Shown here piece after piece: positions 35,081 through 44,915 of a stretch of DNA of 64,000 nt (its first letter is position 1; each line of letters begins with the position of its first letter). The translations under genes were made by a program, and so were the position numbers. The notes under the pieces are model-generated. The model saw only the letters and a list, made by a program, of their open reading frames with translations, was not told the origin of the DNA and did no database searches. The DNA comes from JAGDMJ01 sp963809695 (lineage in GTDB: Bacteria; Bacteroidota; Ignavibacteria; UBA10030; UBA6906): positions 1 through 64,000 of the forward strand of contig CAWEKI010000005.1 of NCBI GenBank assembly GCA_963809695.1, in the 5' to 3' direction.

Positions 35081-36462
35081 AGCCATCCCCCCTCAAATCC
35101 CGCCCTCTTGAGCCCCTCCACTACATATGGGTTCTTCCTCATCGTCTTCCAGACCAACCCATTCCGATAATTCTCGATCATCAACACGATAGGTCCCTGG
35201 TCGATCCCAAGGTAGTCTCCGTCAAACCAGCCGCTTGGCGTACGTAGTGTGATGAACGTAGGATTGAACGCATCGGCAAAGCCGAAGGGGCGCCAGAGCT
35301 GCTCGCCAAATTTCTGTGCCATTGCCTTCACGGCGGAAATGCAGATCTCGGGGGCAAAAGGGATGGAGCTTGCCGCCGCCGTAGGGGCAATTGTGCCATC
35401 ATCGAAGACCCAGTCCACGGAAACTCCCCGGGCGCTGTATGAATGAAACTCGCGCCTCTTCCCAGCCATGACAAAGCTCGTGTCTCCCGGCCCATCGCAT
35501 GCGGTAAGCCCCCAGATGCTGTCCGAGTAGTCGCGATATTTGCCGGGGTTTTGCCGCGCATAGGCTTGTTGTGTGTATGTGGCCCGGCGGGAATTCTCAA
35601 AGTAGTCGATCCCTTTTTCCCGCATGTAGCGATCCTTGATATCGCGGAAGTCGATCCAGCAGTGGGAGTACTGATGCCCGAAGAGCGGGCCGAAGTTCAC
35701 CAGTTCGAGGCCGCCATACTTTCCCCACACATACCGGGATGTCCAGTAATCCCATCCTCTGGGAGAAGCGGGATGCGTGGGCGATCCGAACGCGAGGATG
35801 TACATAATCATGGACTCGTTATAGCCGTACCACGAGTTTGGATCGAATCCCTTGTCAGGAACCCATCCAAGTGCGACGCCTTCCCTCCCTTCGCTCGTCC
35901 AGGTCCAGTCGACCCGGCGGTAAAGTGAATCGGCCAGGGCGCGGATTTGCTGTTCCTGCTCGGATGAGCGGTCGAAGAACGATTGCGCGAACAGCACGCC
36001 GGCCATGAGGAGCCCGGTGTCGATCGTGGAAAGCTCGCACTGCCACTCGCGGGAGTTGTCGGAAATCTTGAGGAAGTGATAGAACAAGCCGCGATATCCG
36101 GCCACCCCGCGTGCCGCGGAATCCTGGCGGAGCGAATAGAAATGCCGGAGCGTGTTGAATGTGCGGCGAGCAGCCTGTTCGCGCGTGAGTATGCCCCTCT
36201 CCGCAGCGATCGGGTAGGTGCTCAACGCGAAGCCGACGGCAGCAATGCTCGCGGGGGATGGCGTGGGATAGCGGTCGAGCGCCATACCGGTGAGCGAATC
36301 AGTCGTTTGAAGAAAATACCGGATCGTCCGGGCCTGCAGCGTGTCAAGGAACGGGTCCCACGAAGAGCCCATCGGCCGCACGGCGATGGAAGGCAATTCG
36401 GCTCCTCTGCACTGAAGCATGAGGAGCGAGAATATCAGGAGGACGAAGGAGCGAGGTGTCAC
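35074..36462 (-). CDS. GH144-type glucanase (glucoamylase-family domain), envelope
   Basis: A 462-residue protein with an N-terminal export signal 'FVLLIFSLLMLQC', possibly a lipoprotein attached at Cys18 although the lipobox is unusual. Residues about 35-455 match the PF10091/GH144 fold: 'SIAAVGFALSTYPIAAERG', 'GLFYHFL', 'SELSTIDTGLL' style segment 'ELSTIDTGLLMAGVLFA', 'GYNESMIMYILAFGSPTHP', 'FGHQYSHCWIDFRDI', 'LTACDGPGD' and 'DDGTIAPTAAASSIPFAPE'. Characterised GH144 enzymes are endo-beta-1,2-glucanases. It lacks the T9SS tail of its neighbour, so the two probably act in different compartments. GTG start with GGAG upstream. Confidence 0.85.
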   Translation of the reverse strand: MTPRSFVLLIFSLLMLQCRGAELPSIAVRPMGSSWDPFLDTLQARTIRYFLQTTDSLTGMALDRYPTPSPASIAAVGFALSTYPIAAERGILTREQAARRTFNTLRHFYSLRQDSAARGVAGYRGLFYHFLKISDNSREWQCELSTIDTGLLMAGVLFAQSFFDRSSEQEQQIRALADSLYRRVDWTWTSEGREGVALGWVPDKGFDPNSWYGYNESMIMYILAFGSPTHPASPRGWDYWTSRYVWGKYGGLELVNFGPLFGHQYSHCWIDFRDIKDRYMREKGIDYFENSRRATYTQQAYARQNPGKYRDYSDSIWGLTACDGPGDTSFVMAGKRREFHSYSARGVSVDWVFDDGTIAPTAAASSIPFAPEICISAVKAMAQKFGEQLWRPFGFADAFNPTFITLRTPSGWFDGDYLGIDQGPIVLMIENYRNGLVWKTMRKNPYVVEGLKRAGFEGGWLK

Positions 36463-36481
36463 GACCAGGGGGTCTCCTGTA

Positions 36482-38074
36482 TCATTTTAGCAAAACCATT
36501 TTCCGGCTTTCCACGAACGTCCCGGCGGTCAGACGGTAAACGTACATTCCGCTTGCCAGACTAGCCGCATCGAAAGCGACTTCGTACGTCCCTGCTCCCT
36601 TTCTTTCATTCACCAGCACCGCCACCTCGCGACCGAGAAGGTCATACACGAAAAGCGACACATCACTAACCCCTACCCCCTGACCCCTATTCCCTCCGAT
36701 AGTGTATTTAATAACTGTCGCCGGATTGAACGGATTCGGATAATTCTGTGCCAGTTCAAAGCGCAGCGGCGTCTCCGGCGCTTCGCGGATTCCCGTCACA
36801 GGCAAGAATCCTGCCCGCTGAAGCCCGCGCTGGACGTCGGGGCTCTGCATGAAGCGATTCCAGACCCCCCGGTTCAGATAGTTCTCGATCATGATCACGA
36901 TCGGTCCCTGATCGATCCCGAGGTAGTCTGTGTCCCACCAGTCGACATCAAGGTTGAAGCCATCACGGAAGCCATATTGACCCCAGAGCTTGGTGGCATA
37001 GTTATTCCACAAATTGTGCAGCACAGGGATAACCACTTCCGGCGCGAACGCGATGGAGCTGGCAGCCGCAGTTGGGGCAATTGTTCCATCATCTTGCTGT
37101 GCTGGAGGTGCACCGCGGGCTGTATAGCCCGTAGGAGGGGGCCCATCACCTGCCGTCAGCCCCCAGAGCGAATCGCTGTACCCCACATGCCTGCCCGGGT
37201 TTGTAATGCAGTACGACCGCTGGGCAAGAGTGGCACGTCGGGAATTCTCAAAGTAGGTGATAGCCTTCCCTCGCATGTAGGCATCAGCGATATTCCGGTA
37301 GTCGATCCAGCAGTGAGAGTATTGATGGCCGAACAACGGCGGGAAATTCACATACGATTGGCCGTAGTACTCCTGCCAGCTGTACCCTTGTGTCCATGTG
37401 GTCCATGCAACGGTGGCCACGGGATAGGTGGGCGAGCCGAGAGCGAGAATATACATGATGGACGCTTCATTGTAACCGATCCACTCACCGTCGAAGCCGC
37501 CCGTGGGCGTCCACTTCAAGGCGATTCCGTTTCTGTGGTAACGCATCATTTCCCAGTTCATGCGTTGATCAATGGAATCAGCGAGTCCGCGTATCAACTG
37601 CTCGACGGAATCAGTCCCGCTGAAATATTGCTTTGCATCGAGTATGCCCGCAAGAAGCAATCCCGTATCGATCGTTGACAATTCGCTATCCCAGGTCCGC
37701 GTTGCGGTGGTCATGTCCAGCCAATGGTAGAAGAGGCCGAAATTGCCGATGTAGCCGTCTCCGCTCCCCTGAGGCTCTTGCCAGAATGTCCTGAGCGTCG
37801 CGAGAACCCGGTCGCGCGCCGCTTCCCGTGTAACCCAGCCATGGTCGACACCAATACATATCGCGCTGAGCCCGAACCCGGTGGCGGCAATGCTGCATGG
37901 GGAGTCGGATGTACTCCGATCTTTGATGAGCCCATTGGCGGGATTGGCTTCGAACCAGAAGTAATTGAAAGCGGCGTGCTGGATGGTATCAAGAAGAGCC
38001 GGGGTGGAAATCTGAGCAGTCGCGTTGACTGCGAGGAGAGCCGCAATGAATAGAGAGAGAGAGCTTCGTTGCAT
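36482..38074 (-). CDS. GH144-type glucanase with T9SS sorting domain
   Basis: A 530-residue secreted enzyme. The signal peptide is 'SLSLFIAALLAVNATAQ'. The GH144-type domain spans about 25-445, with 'WDSELSTIDTGLLLAGILDA', 'GYNEASIMYILALGSPTYP', 'FGHQYSHCWIDYRNI' and 'DDGTIAPTAAASSIAFAPE'. The T9SS sorting domain follows (about 455-530) with 'QNYPNPFNPAT' and 'LASGMYVYRL'. Inside that domain the residues 'GGNRGQGVGVSD' come from a G-rich heptad array (36,665-36,697) that has kept the frame open. ATG at 38,074 is chosen over 38,179 because the signal peptide starts there. It is the surface-exposed partner of the enzyme at 35,074-36,462. Confidence 0.88.
   Translation of the reverse strand: MQRSSLSLFIAALLAVNATAQISTPALLDTIQHAAFNYFWFEANPANGLIKDRSTSDSPCSIAATGFGLSAICIGVDHGWVTREAARDRVLATLRTFWQEPQGSGDGYIGNFGLFYHWLDMTTATRTWDSELSTIDTGLLLAGILDAKQYFSGTDSVEQLIRGLADSIDQRMNWEMMRYHRNGIALKWTPTGGFDGEWIGYNEASIMYILALGSPTYPVATVAWTTWTQGYSWQEYYGQSYVNFPPLFGHQYSHCWIDYRNIADAYMRGKAITYFENSRRATLAQRSYCITNPGRHVGYSDSLWGLTAGDGPPPTGYTARGAPPAQQDDGTIAPTAAASSIAFAPEVVIPVLHNLWNNYATKLWGQYGFRDGFNLDVDWWDTDYLGIDQGPIVIMIENYLNRGVWNRFMQSPDVQRGLQRAGFLPVTGIREAPETPLRFELAQNYPNPFNPATVIKYTIGGNRGQGVGVSDVSLFVYDLLGREVAVLVNERKGAGTYEVAFDAASLASGMYVYRLTAGTFVESRKMVLLK
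36665..36697. repeat. heptad array inside the T9SS domain of a glucanase gene
   Basis: CTAACCC, CTACCCC, CTGACCC, CTATTCC. It belongs to the same family as the intergenic array at 28,498-28,533 (both read GAATAGGGGTYAGGGG on the minus strand). It sits in frame between 'KYTIGG' and 'DVSLFVYDLLG' of the encoded protein. Confidence 0.7.
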
Positions 38075-38168
38075 AGTACCCGGCCTGTTCTTCCGAAGAA
38101 ATGGGAAAAGCTGAAAAATCCCCGCCGCGGGGGCTGAATCCGGGCGGACATATGCCTGGCTTCTCCCC

Positions 38169-40577
38169 CTACCCTCCACTCCCCGGTCTGCCCATCGTTA
38201 GAGCTATTGTGTGCTCTGTTCCCGCCTCAAACACGGGAAGAACAACCCCCCGCCCCCCACGGCCCCCTTCATAATGCTCGCCGTCGATGAGAACGGGCCC
38301 AACTCCCGCTTGCAGTCGGTATGGATTACTCGCCTCGATTTTGTATGTTGCCCCGCGGAATATTCTCGTGACGCTAAATCCCTTCCATGATGCCGGCACG
38401 CACGGATCAATAAGCAGCCCGTCAAGCGTCGGCCGGACGCCCAGGATCCACTCCAACCCCACCTTGAACAGCCAGGCCGCCGAGCCGGTATACCAGGTCC
38501 ACCCGCCACGCCCGTAGAAAGCGGATTCCGGTCCCTCAATGTTCCCCGAAGTGACATACGGTTCCGCAACGTACTCGTCCGGGCGAAGGCCGCGGTTCAC
38601 GGGATTGATCTTCGAATAAAAGCGGAAAGCCTGATCTCCCCGCCCGAGGATCGCCTCGGCGATCACTGCCCAGGTGGCCGCATGTGTGTACACCCCGCCG
38701 TTCTCCCGCATGCCGGCAGCATAGCGGGTGAGATATCCAATGTTCCTGTCGGGCGTTGAATAGGCTGGATGCAGGAGAACGGGCCCTGCCTTGAAATCCA
38801 ATTCCTTTTCCACAATATCCATCACCTGCCAGGCACGCTCATCAGGCGCCACGCCGCCAATCACTGACCAGGTCTGTGCATTGAGGAAAATCTTCCCTTC
38901 GGTGTTCTCGTTGCTGCCGATCTTTGCGCCGCCGTCAGTCGTCGCACGAACATACCATTCGCCGTCCCAGGCGAGGCTGTTGATTGCATCGGCCAGCCGC
39001 CGCGCCCGCGTTGCATACGTTGCCATCCGAGCACGATCTCCCCGCCGCTCGGCAATCATCCCGAAATCGAGCAGGATGCGGTGAAGGAAATGCCCGAGCC
39101 AGACAGACTCCCCTTTCCCGTCGAGCCCCACGGCGCTGAGACCGTCGTTCCAGTCACCGGCCCCGATCAGCGGCAGCCCGCGGTCACTCATCCGCTCGAG
39201 CACCTTGTCAATGGCACGGCGGCAATGATCGTAGATCGATGTTCCGCTCGGGTCATCCACAAACGGCTCGCGGAGTTCGAGAATGGAGAAGTCATCGGTC
39301 TCCTGAAGGTAGCTGTAAACGACGAACGGGAGCCAGAGAAGATTGTCTGACATCGTGCTGTGCAGACCGGTCTCGGAGATCGGATGCCACCAGTGATAGA
39401 CGGTGCCGTCCCTGAACTGGTGCCGTGCATGGAGCAGGATCTGGTCCCGGGTTCGCGCGGAGTCGATGGGAAGGAACACCAGGCTGTCCTGCAACTGATC
39501 CCGGAAGCCATACGCTCCGCCGAGCTGGTAATATGCCGTGCGCCCCCAGAGCCGGCCGGAGATCGCCTGGTATTTCAGCCAGGTGTTCTCCATGATGTCC
39601 ATTGCGGGATCAGGGGTCGTTATGTCGACCGTCGTGAGAAGCCGCTCCCAGCGTTCTTTCACCTTTGCCAGTTCGGCATCGGCCGCTTCAACATCCTTAT
39701 ACTTTGTGCACAATTCAACGGCCTGCTCGCGAGAGTCAGCGGCGCCCACCGTGAAGGCCAGATCCTTCTCCTCCCCCGGTTTCAAGGAAAGCGAGACACC
39801 CAGGCTTGCGATCGGATCAAGCCAGTTGCCTGTGTGTTTTCCCAGCTTCCCTGCCGAAACGGCTGCCGGCTCGCGTGTCGAGCCGTACATGCCAAGGAAC
39901 GGCGCCTTGTCTCCCTCGTAGGAGAATGGTTTGAGGCTCGACCCGTGGAAGGCCGTGTACTTCCAATCGGCGTTCCAGTGCCCCCGGTCCGTGGGAATTT
40001 CCCAGAGCCGCTTCACCGCCAGCAGCGCCTGGGCCTCGGGGTCGAAAGAACTCTCGATGAACGAGCGGTGGAACTCCCGGTGCCAGTCGGGAGAAGAGCC
40101 CAGGCACCATTCCATATACGTGAAGAGCTGGAGCTTCTGCGGGCGGCGTGTTCCGTTGCGTACCGTGAGCTTCCAGACCTCCAGCGGCTCATCATTCGGC
40201 ACGAACATGACCAGCTCGGTTTCGATGCCGAAGTTCTTCGACTCAATGACTGTATACCCGACGCCATGCCGGCAGCGGTACGCGCCTGGCTCCGCGCACA
40301 CCGGCTTCCACCCGGCCGACCAGATATTGCCCTTCACGTTGCGGAGGTAGATGTACTTTCCCCACTCATCCTTGATGAGGTCCTGCTCCCAGCGCGTGAT
40401 GCGGTTCAGCTGGGCATGCGTGCGCCAGCTGTAGCCGCTTCCAGTCTGCGACACCGTTATCCCATAGTCACCATTGCTGATCACATTGATCCACGGGCGC
40501 GGAGTGGCGGGGGTGGTGATGACGTATTCCTTCCCATCGTCAGAGAAGCGGCCATATTTCGTGGCAAAGCTTTTCAT
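38169..40577 (-). CDS. GH94 glycoside phosphorylase
   Basis: An 802-residue cytoplasmic-type enzyme of family GH94. Opening 'KYGRFSDDGKEYVITTPATP', then 'NVISNGDYGITVSQTGSGYS', a super-beta-sandwich and an alpha-barrel with the catalytic-acid motif 'LIGAGDWNDGLSAVGLDG' (the aspartate in DWND). 'YGFRDQLQDS' and 'YEGDKAPFLG' fit phosphate and sugar binding regions. GH94 enzymes split beta-glucosides with phosphate to give glucose 1-phosphate. The length is that of cellobiose/chitobiose-type members, shorter than the roughly 1,100-residue beta-1,2-oligoglucan phosphorylases, so linkage specificity is open. ATG at 40,577 preferred over GTG at 40,583. Confidence 0.88.
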   Translation of the reverse strand: MKSFATKYGRFSDDGKEYVITTPATPRPWINVISNGDYGITVSQTGSGYSWRTHAQLNRITRWEQDLIKDEWGKYIYLRNVKGNIWSAGWKPVCAEPGAYRCRHGVGYTVIESKNFGIETELVMFVPNDEPLEVWKLTVRNGTRRPQKLQLFTYMEWCLGSSPDWHREFHRSFIESSFDPEAQALLAVKRLWEIPTDRGHWNADWKYTAFHGSSLKPFSYEGDKAPFLGMYGSTREPAAVSAGKLGKHTGNWLDPIASLGVSLSLKPGEEKDLAFTVGAADSREQAVELCTKYKDVEAADAELAKVKERWERLLTTVDITTPDPAMDIMENTWLKYQAISGRLWGRTAYYQLGGAYGFRDQLQDSLVFLPIDSARTRDQILLHARHQFRDGTVYHWWHPISETGLHSTMSDNLLWLPFVVYSYLQETDDFSILELREPFVDDPSGTSIYDHCRRAIDKVLERMSDRGLPLIGAGDWNDGLSAVGLDGKGESVWLGHFLHRILLDFGMIAERRGDRARMATYATRARRLADAINSLAWDGEWYVRATTDGGAKIGSNENTEGKIFLNAQTWSVIGGVAPDERAWQVMDIVEKELDFKAGPVLLHPAYSTPDRNIGYLTRYAAGMRENGGVYTHAATWAVIAEAILGRGDQAFRFYSKINPVNRGLRPDEYVAEPYVTSGNIEGPESAFYGRGGWTWYTGSAAWLFKVGLEWILGVRPTLDGLLIDPCVPASWKGFSVTRIFRGATYKIEASNPYRLQAGVGPVLIDGEHYEGGRGGRGVVLPVFEAGTEHTIALTMGRPGSGG

Positions 40578-40601
40578 TGTCACGCGAGCTGTTTGAGAAT
40601 T

Positions 40602-41609
40602 CTATATTCCGATGCCGAGCGTTATGCGTTGCACGCTTCCCAGCCTCTTGTGCGTGGCCCATGCATAATCAAACCGGAAATCATATCCAAAGCCGTCCAC
40701 CGAGATCCCGCCGCCGGCAGTCAGCCCGAACTCCGAATCGCGTTGCCAGAGGTTCGCATAGCCAACCCGCAATGCGAAGGTGCTTCTGAACACCCATTCC
40801 CCACCCACATTCACGCACTCGGAATTGTCGCTCGGATGAAGAGCATCGAGAGCAAGGTTCAGTGTATTGGACTCATCAATCTTCCAAGGATAACCAAGCC
40901 CGACCCGAAAAACAATAGGAAGAGAAAAATCGTCGGTCGTAAGTTCACCGGGAATGGCGCTGTTATCTCCGTACCGTGAGGGATCAAAGTCATAGCGGAT
41001 CTGCAGATCTGTGCCCGCGTAGTGATTACTCGTGCCGAAGTTCGTGAGACTGGCTCCGATGCGAAGGCCGTCGTCAGAGAGTTGGTAAAGGGTGCCGATG
41101 TTGACACCGAAGTTCGTAATCGAGCTGTGCCATATCCTTTCGTTCACATAGTTCACCTGGATGCCGCAGGAGAATCTGTCCGTCACGCGGAAACCATACG
41201 CTACGCCGATCATCAGATCGTTCACCGAATAGCGTTCTCCCGTGCCCTGGGGCTGCTCCACCGTGGTCACGTTGATGTCTCCGGAGCCCAGCTGTGTAAC
41301 GAAGAGGCCGGCCGTTCCGAGCTCACCCAGACGAAAAGCAGCGGAGGCGTAGTTCAGGGAAATGTCGGCGAACCATGCGTTGTAGGTGAACTGGAGATCC
41401 GATTGATCAAGAGCGCCAAGCGCACCGGGATTGTAGTACGCTGCCATGGACTCCCCCGTGGAAGTCCCGCCGGCCCCGCCCATAGCGGCAGAGCGCGCGC
41501 TGGGTTCGATTAACAAGAACTGCCCGACTGTCGTCCCTGTCTTGGACTGCGCCAGAAGCAACGGGCCCAGCAGCGAGAGCAGCAATGCCGTACCGACGAT
41601 TCGGTTCAT
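40602..41609 (-). CDS. PorV/PorQ-family outer-membrane protein
   Basis: A 335-residue protein with signal peptide 'RIVGTALLLSLLGPLLLAQS' and the family opening 'GQFLLIEPSARSAAMGGAGG'. This is followed by 'AAYYNPGALGAL' and alternating beta strands ending 'YAWATHKRLGSVQRITLGIGI', consistent with a 14-strand barrel. PorV of the type IX system carries cargo from the translocon to the attachment complex. Family members encoded beside T9SS cargo may be dedicated shuttles. Here it directly follows the 1085-residue T9SS-type protein (17-bp gap). ATG at 41,609. Confidence 0.82.
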   Translation of the reverse strand: MNRIVGTALLLSLLGPLLLAQSKTGTTVGQFLLIEPSARSAAMGGAGGTSTGESMAAYYNPGALGALDQSDLQFTYNAWFADISLNYASAAFRLGELGTAGLFVTQLGSGDINVTTVEQPQGTGERYSVNDLMIGVAYGFRVTDRFSCGIQVNYVNERIWHSSITNFGVNIGTLYQLSDDGLRIGASLTNFGTSNHYAGTDLQIRYDFDPSRYGDNSAIPGELTTDDFSLPIVFRVGLGYPWKIDESNTLNLALDALHPSDNSECVNVGGEWVFRSTFALRVGYANLWQRDSEFGLTAGGGISVDGFGYDFRFDYAWATHKRLGSVQRITLGIGI

Positions 41610-41626
41610 ATTGTGCTTCACGCCTT

Positions 41627-44600
41627 TCACTTGATAATCGCAAACTTGGCGATAAACGAATTGAACCCCGGCGCCTCCACGTGATAGATGTACAGCCCGG
41701 GAGCCACGTCCAGATTGTCCTTCGTGCGAAGGTTCCATGCGATGGAGCTGTTCACCGAACCATCCTGATACAGTGTCTGGACCAGATCCCCCCGGACGGT
41801 AAAGATGCGGACCGATGCGCCGACAGGAATTCCACGGAACTCCATCCGCCGCTCTCCCCTGCCTGAGACAGCGAAGCGCTCCGGTTCGAAGCTGGCCGCG
41901 CCCACGTAGGGGTTGGGGACAACATACGGCACATTGACGGATTGCTGAGACGCGAGCGTGGAATTAACACTCTCTCCGTGCGATACAAAGGAGAAGACGT
42001 CTTCGTTGCTGACCGGAATCGCCAGATGTGCCTGGTACACATCTCCCGGGCCGGGCGGGACGAGCGGACCGCGGGCTCCCTGCCCTGTTGTATCAAGCTC
42101 CACGCGCCACGTCTCGCGAGGCGTCTGGCTGCCGGACAGATAGGTCACGATGTCAATGAAGTCCCCGGGAACACTGAGGGTGCTGTCGTTATTGACATCA
42201 TGGAAGTAAAATTTCAGCGGGAACGGCCCATCAGGCAAGTTTGCCACCGGCTTGAACTTGACAGGAATCGGATCGCTCACGATCGACAGAAGGCTGGTAT
42301 CGATATACGTACTGGAAAATGTGATCGTGAAGTCCGCGGGGTATCCCGGCCGCCGGATGTCAATCGAATCGCGGTCTTTGTTCGTCACCTTGAGGCGCGC
42401 ATTGGTCGTCGCTACGGGCTGAAAAGCGCTTGCTGCCGTGTCAACTGCCGGGACATCGGGCGTCGATATTACCGGCAGCAGGCCATCCCCTACCGGTCCT
42501 CTGCCTTCACCATGGAAATCGGTGCCGAAGCTGAATACGGGCTTCCCGCTGGCGCTATCCGCAAGTTCATACCTGACGGCGTGAATACGCCGCGGGTCGT
42601 CCGTGTAGAAACGAACCTGATACGTCGTGTTGTCTGGAACCAGTTTCGAATCAAGAACCTTCACAGAGATCGCGGCCGCCCCGGGCCCGGCGGAATGGTG
42701 AACAGGAGTAACATCTGCAGGGAGGTACCCGGGGACTTTCGGCTCGGGCCGGACGTCGACCACGTTCGGGGGCAGGATGGTGCCGCCGCGAAGGGTCCTT
42801 GAAACTGCTATTGCGTTTTCTGAAGGGAAGAACCCGAGCGAGTCGGATCCGCGATCATAGGAACAAACGGCATAGAAGTATTCCTGACCATTTTTCACCG
42901 TCGAGTCCACGAAGGCGTGCCGCAACCCGGTGTCATTTCCCAGATCGTATGCGACGCCTTCGATCAACTGCTTGGAAAACCCTCTGACAGAATCGGCAAG
43001 ATCGAACTGGGCAATCGGCTTTCCGTTGCCGAACGGACCGGTGCCCCTCGCATTGGTGATGACTTTCGGATCGCGGAAATCCGGATCGGTCGCCCGGTAG
43101 ATCCTGTACCCTTCGAAATCGTTTGTGTGAGTGATGGGGTCTATGCCACGCTCCGACACATCACCCCAGGTCAACTGAACGTAATGGTCTCCCGATTCCG
43201 CATGGACCGTCGGCAGCGGAGGCGGCACGGCAAACTGATAGTTTGCATTGTAGATTTGCTGCACGGTCCTGACCTGCGCCCTGAGTTCGTTCAGGTCGGC
43301 TCCGTACGCAAGAGCGAGGCTGAACCGCTCGTGCCCTCCGGCAGCAAGGTGGAACGGACCGGAGGCAAAAAGGAAGGCGATATTATAATTGAGGACGACC
43401 GATGCATCGAATCGATTGGTAGAATCGGGATCGCTGAACTTCTCATAAAGCAGCGGCGGCCATTGCCCGTAGAACACAATATCATCGACCGGGTCAGCCT
43501 TGGAGGGCCCTTTGATTCTGTTCATCTTGAAGCCGGTCAGGCCGATTTGATCTGATTCATCCTTGTCCGTTTGATCAAAGTCCGGTTCGCCGGCCGTGGG
43601 CTTCCCATCCCCTTCCCCCGGGTCGTTCGTCCCTGCAACGCCATCGCTTCCGACATCATCATAATCCGCCACCCAGTTCATGTTTTCGTCCCCCGTCCAC
43701 CACCGTCCGGCTTTAAACGCCGGTCGATCCTCCAGACGTCCATAGTAGGCTTCGAACTTCACCATGTTGTAGTGCGCCTGCACATAGGCACGAATATTGT
43801 CCTGATCCACAATGAGGGTGCCAGGGCCACTGTCGCGGGACTCATCCGTGATGCCGTCATTGTCATCGTCGATGCCGTCAGTGGAATTGCCGGGCGTCTC
43901 CATGTAGGCATAGCCAAGGTAACCGGTCGGAGAACAGTTGCCCTGCAGATCCACGCCGTGGCCGTACTTGTCCCACGTGTATGTCATATTCAGCCCGATC
44001 GACCGGTCAAAGAAGGCGTTGTCGTCATCCGATTCGGCAAGTCCGTCACAGGAATATGCGGAACCACCGACGCCGGAGTCCATGTACAATCCGAAGATGA
44101 TGTTGTTCAGGTAGTCGGTCGTTCCTTCGTTCCAGATCTCATAGTGCCAGAAGATCACGTTGGTGGCCTGGGGGTTCGCCCATTGGAAGCCCCGGACTTC
44201 CACCCGGAGTCCAAGTCCGTGCCTGGACCCGTCCCTGCTGTCGGGGGAGTAGAGCCATTTGTCATAGTAGTCATCATCCATGACGGTGTAGCTTTCCTGG
44301 TCCGCGTGAGGCTGCTTGCCGAAATACCCGTTCCAGCTTCCGGGCCAGCCCGGGTCAAACGGATCATTCTGCTTGTCCGGCCAGCTCTGGGGCCACGTGC
44401 GTGTATCATTGCTCATGGCAACGGACCTGCCTCGATTGATCGTGGGGTCCGCCTGGAAGAATCCTGGCCGGGGCTCGAACCGCATTGTCTTGCTGGTCTT
44501 GGGGCTCTGCTCCTGCCTCTCGCGGTATCCGGTCTCCATGATGTAGGCCTCCAGACCGTTCTGTTGCTGGACCTTTGCGAGAACAAACGGAGTGATGCCG

Positions 44601-44884
44601 TCGGTGTAGTTCATGCCGGATCCCTTTGGGACTTCGGCCGAGTGAAAGACGGAGAGATCCACATTGATAGGATCCGGAGGGTAGTCGCCGACCATTCCGA
44701 AATTGTGGAAAATGGTGCGTATATTTCCCGCATCATGCGTCCCCGTCCGTTCTGCATCATTGGTTCCCCGTTGCGACTTCGGCACCACGGGCTGCAGTCC
44801 CTGCTGCGCAAACAGCGAGCTTGCTGCGGCGAGGCTGAGCAGGCCGGCACCGCAGAACCGGCGGAGCAAGGCGTTATTCGACAT
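41627..44884 (-). CDS. large secreted surface protein with T9SS-like C-terminal domain
   Basis: A 1085-residue exported protein with signal peptide 'GLLSLAAASSLFAQ'. The N-terminal two thirds are rich in Trp, Tyr and Asp, with Asp-rich calcium-type loops such as 'DGIDDDNDGITDES' and 'EPDFDQTDKDESDQIG'. An FN3-like unit follows near 'FEGYRIYRATDPDFRD'. The last 95 residues begin 'VVPNPYVGAASFEPE' and end 'APGLYIYHVEAPGFNSFIAK', a variant of the T9SS/FlgD-like sorting domain. It lies between the TonB receptor and the PorV-like protein with gaps of 31 and 17 bp. By position it may replace SusD as the substrate-capturing surface partner; no established family was recognised. Confidence 0.75.
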   Translation of the reverse strand: MSNNALLRRFCGAGLLSLAAASSLFAQQGLQPVVPKSQRGTNDAERTGTHDAGNIRTIFHNFGMVGDYPPDPINVDLSVFHSAEVPKGSGMNYTDGITPFVLAKVQQQNGLEAYIMETGYRERQEQSPKTSKTMRFEPRPGFFQADPTINRGRSVAMSNDTRTWPQSWPDKQNDPFDPGWPGSWNGYFGKQPHADQESYTVMDDDYYDKWLYSPDSRDGSRHGLGLRVEVRGFQWANPQATNVIFWHYEIWNEGTTDYLNNIIFGLYMDSGVGGSAYSCDGLAESDDDNAFFDRSIGLNMTYTWDKYGHGVDLQGNCSPTGYLGYAYMETPGNSTDGIDDDNDGITDESRDSGPGTLIVDQDNIRAYVQAHYNMVKFEAYYGRLEDRPAFKAGRWWTGDENMNWVADYDDVGSDGVAGTNDPGEGDGKPTAGEPDFDQTDKDESDQIGLTGFKMNRIKGPSKADPVDDIVFYGQWPPLLYEKFSDPDSTNRFDASVVLNYNIAFLFASGPFHLAAGGHERFSLALAYGADLNELRAQVRTVQQIYNANYQFAVPPPLPTVHAESGDHYVQLTWGDVSERGIDPITHTNDFEGYRIYRATDPDFRDPKVITNARGTGPFGNGKPIAQFDLADSVRGFSKQLIEGVAYDLGNDTGLRHAFVDSTVKNGQEYFYAVCSYDRGSDSLGFFPSENAIAVSRTLRGGTILPPNVVDVRPEPKVPGYLPADVTPVHHSAGPGAAAISVKVLDSKLVPDNTTYQVRFYTDDPRRIHAVRYELADSASGKPVFSFGTDFHGEGRGPVGDGLLPVISTPDVPAVDTAASAFQPVATTNARLKVTNKDRDSIDIRRPGYPADFTITFSSTYIDTSLLSIVSDPIPVKFKPVANLPDGPFPLKFYFHDVNNDSTLSVPGDFIDIVTYLSGSQTPRETWRVELDTTGQGARGPLVPPGPGDVYQAHLAIPVSNEDVFSFVSHGESVNSTLASQQSVNVPYVVPNPYVGAASFEPERFAVSGRGERRMEFRGIPVGASVRIFTVRGDLVQTLYQDGSVNSSIAWNLRTKDNLDVAPGLYIYHVEAPGFNSFIAKFAIIK

Positions 44885-44915
44885 GGTGTTAAGGCCCTTT
44901 TTCTTGGATGCGAAT

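Noticed and set aside
39360..40979. Long plus-strand open frame (539 codons) opposite the GH94 gene
   Set aside because: Antisense shadow of a well-conserved enzyme in GC-rich DNA; no protein motifs.
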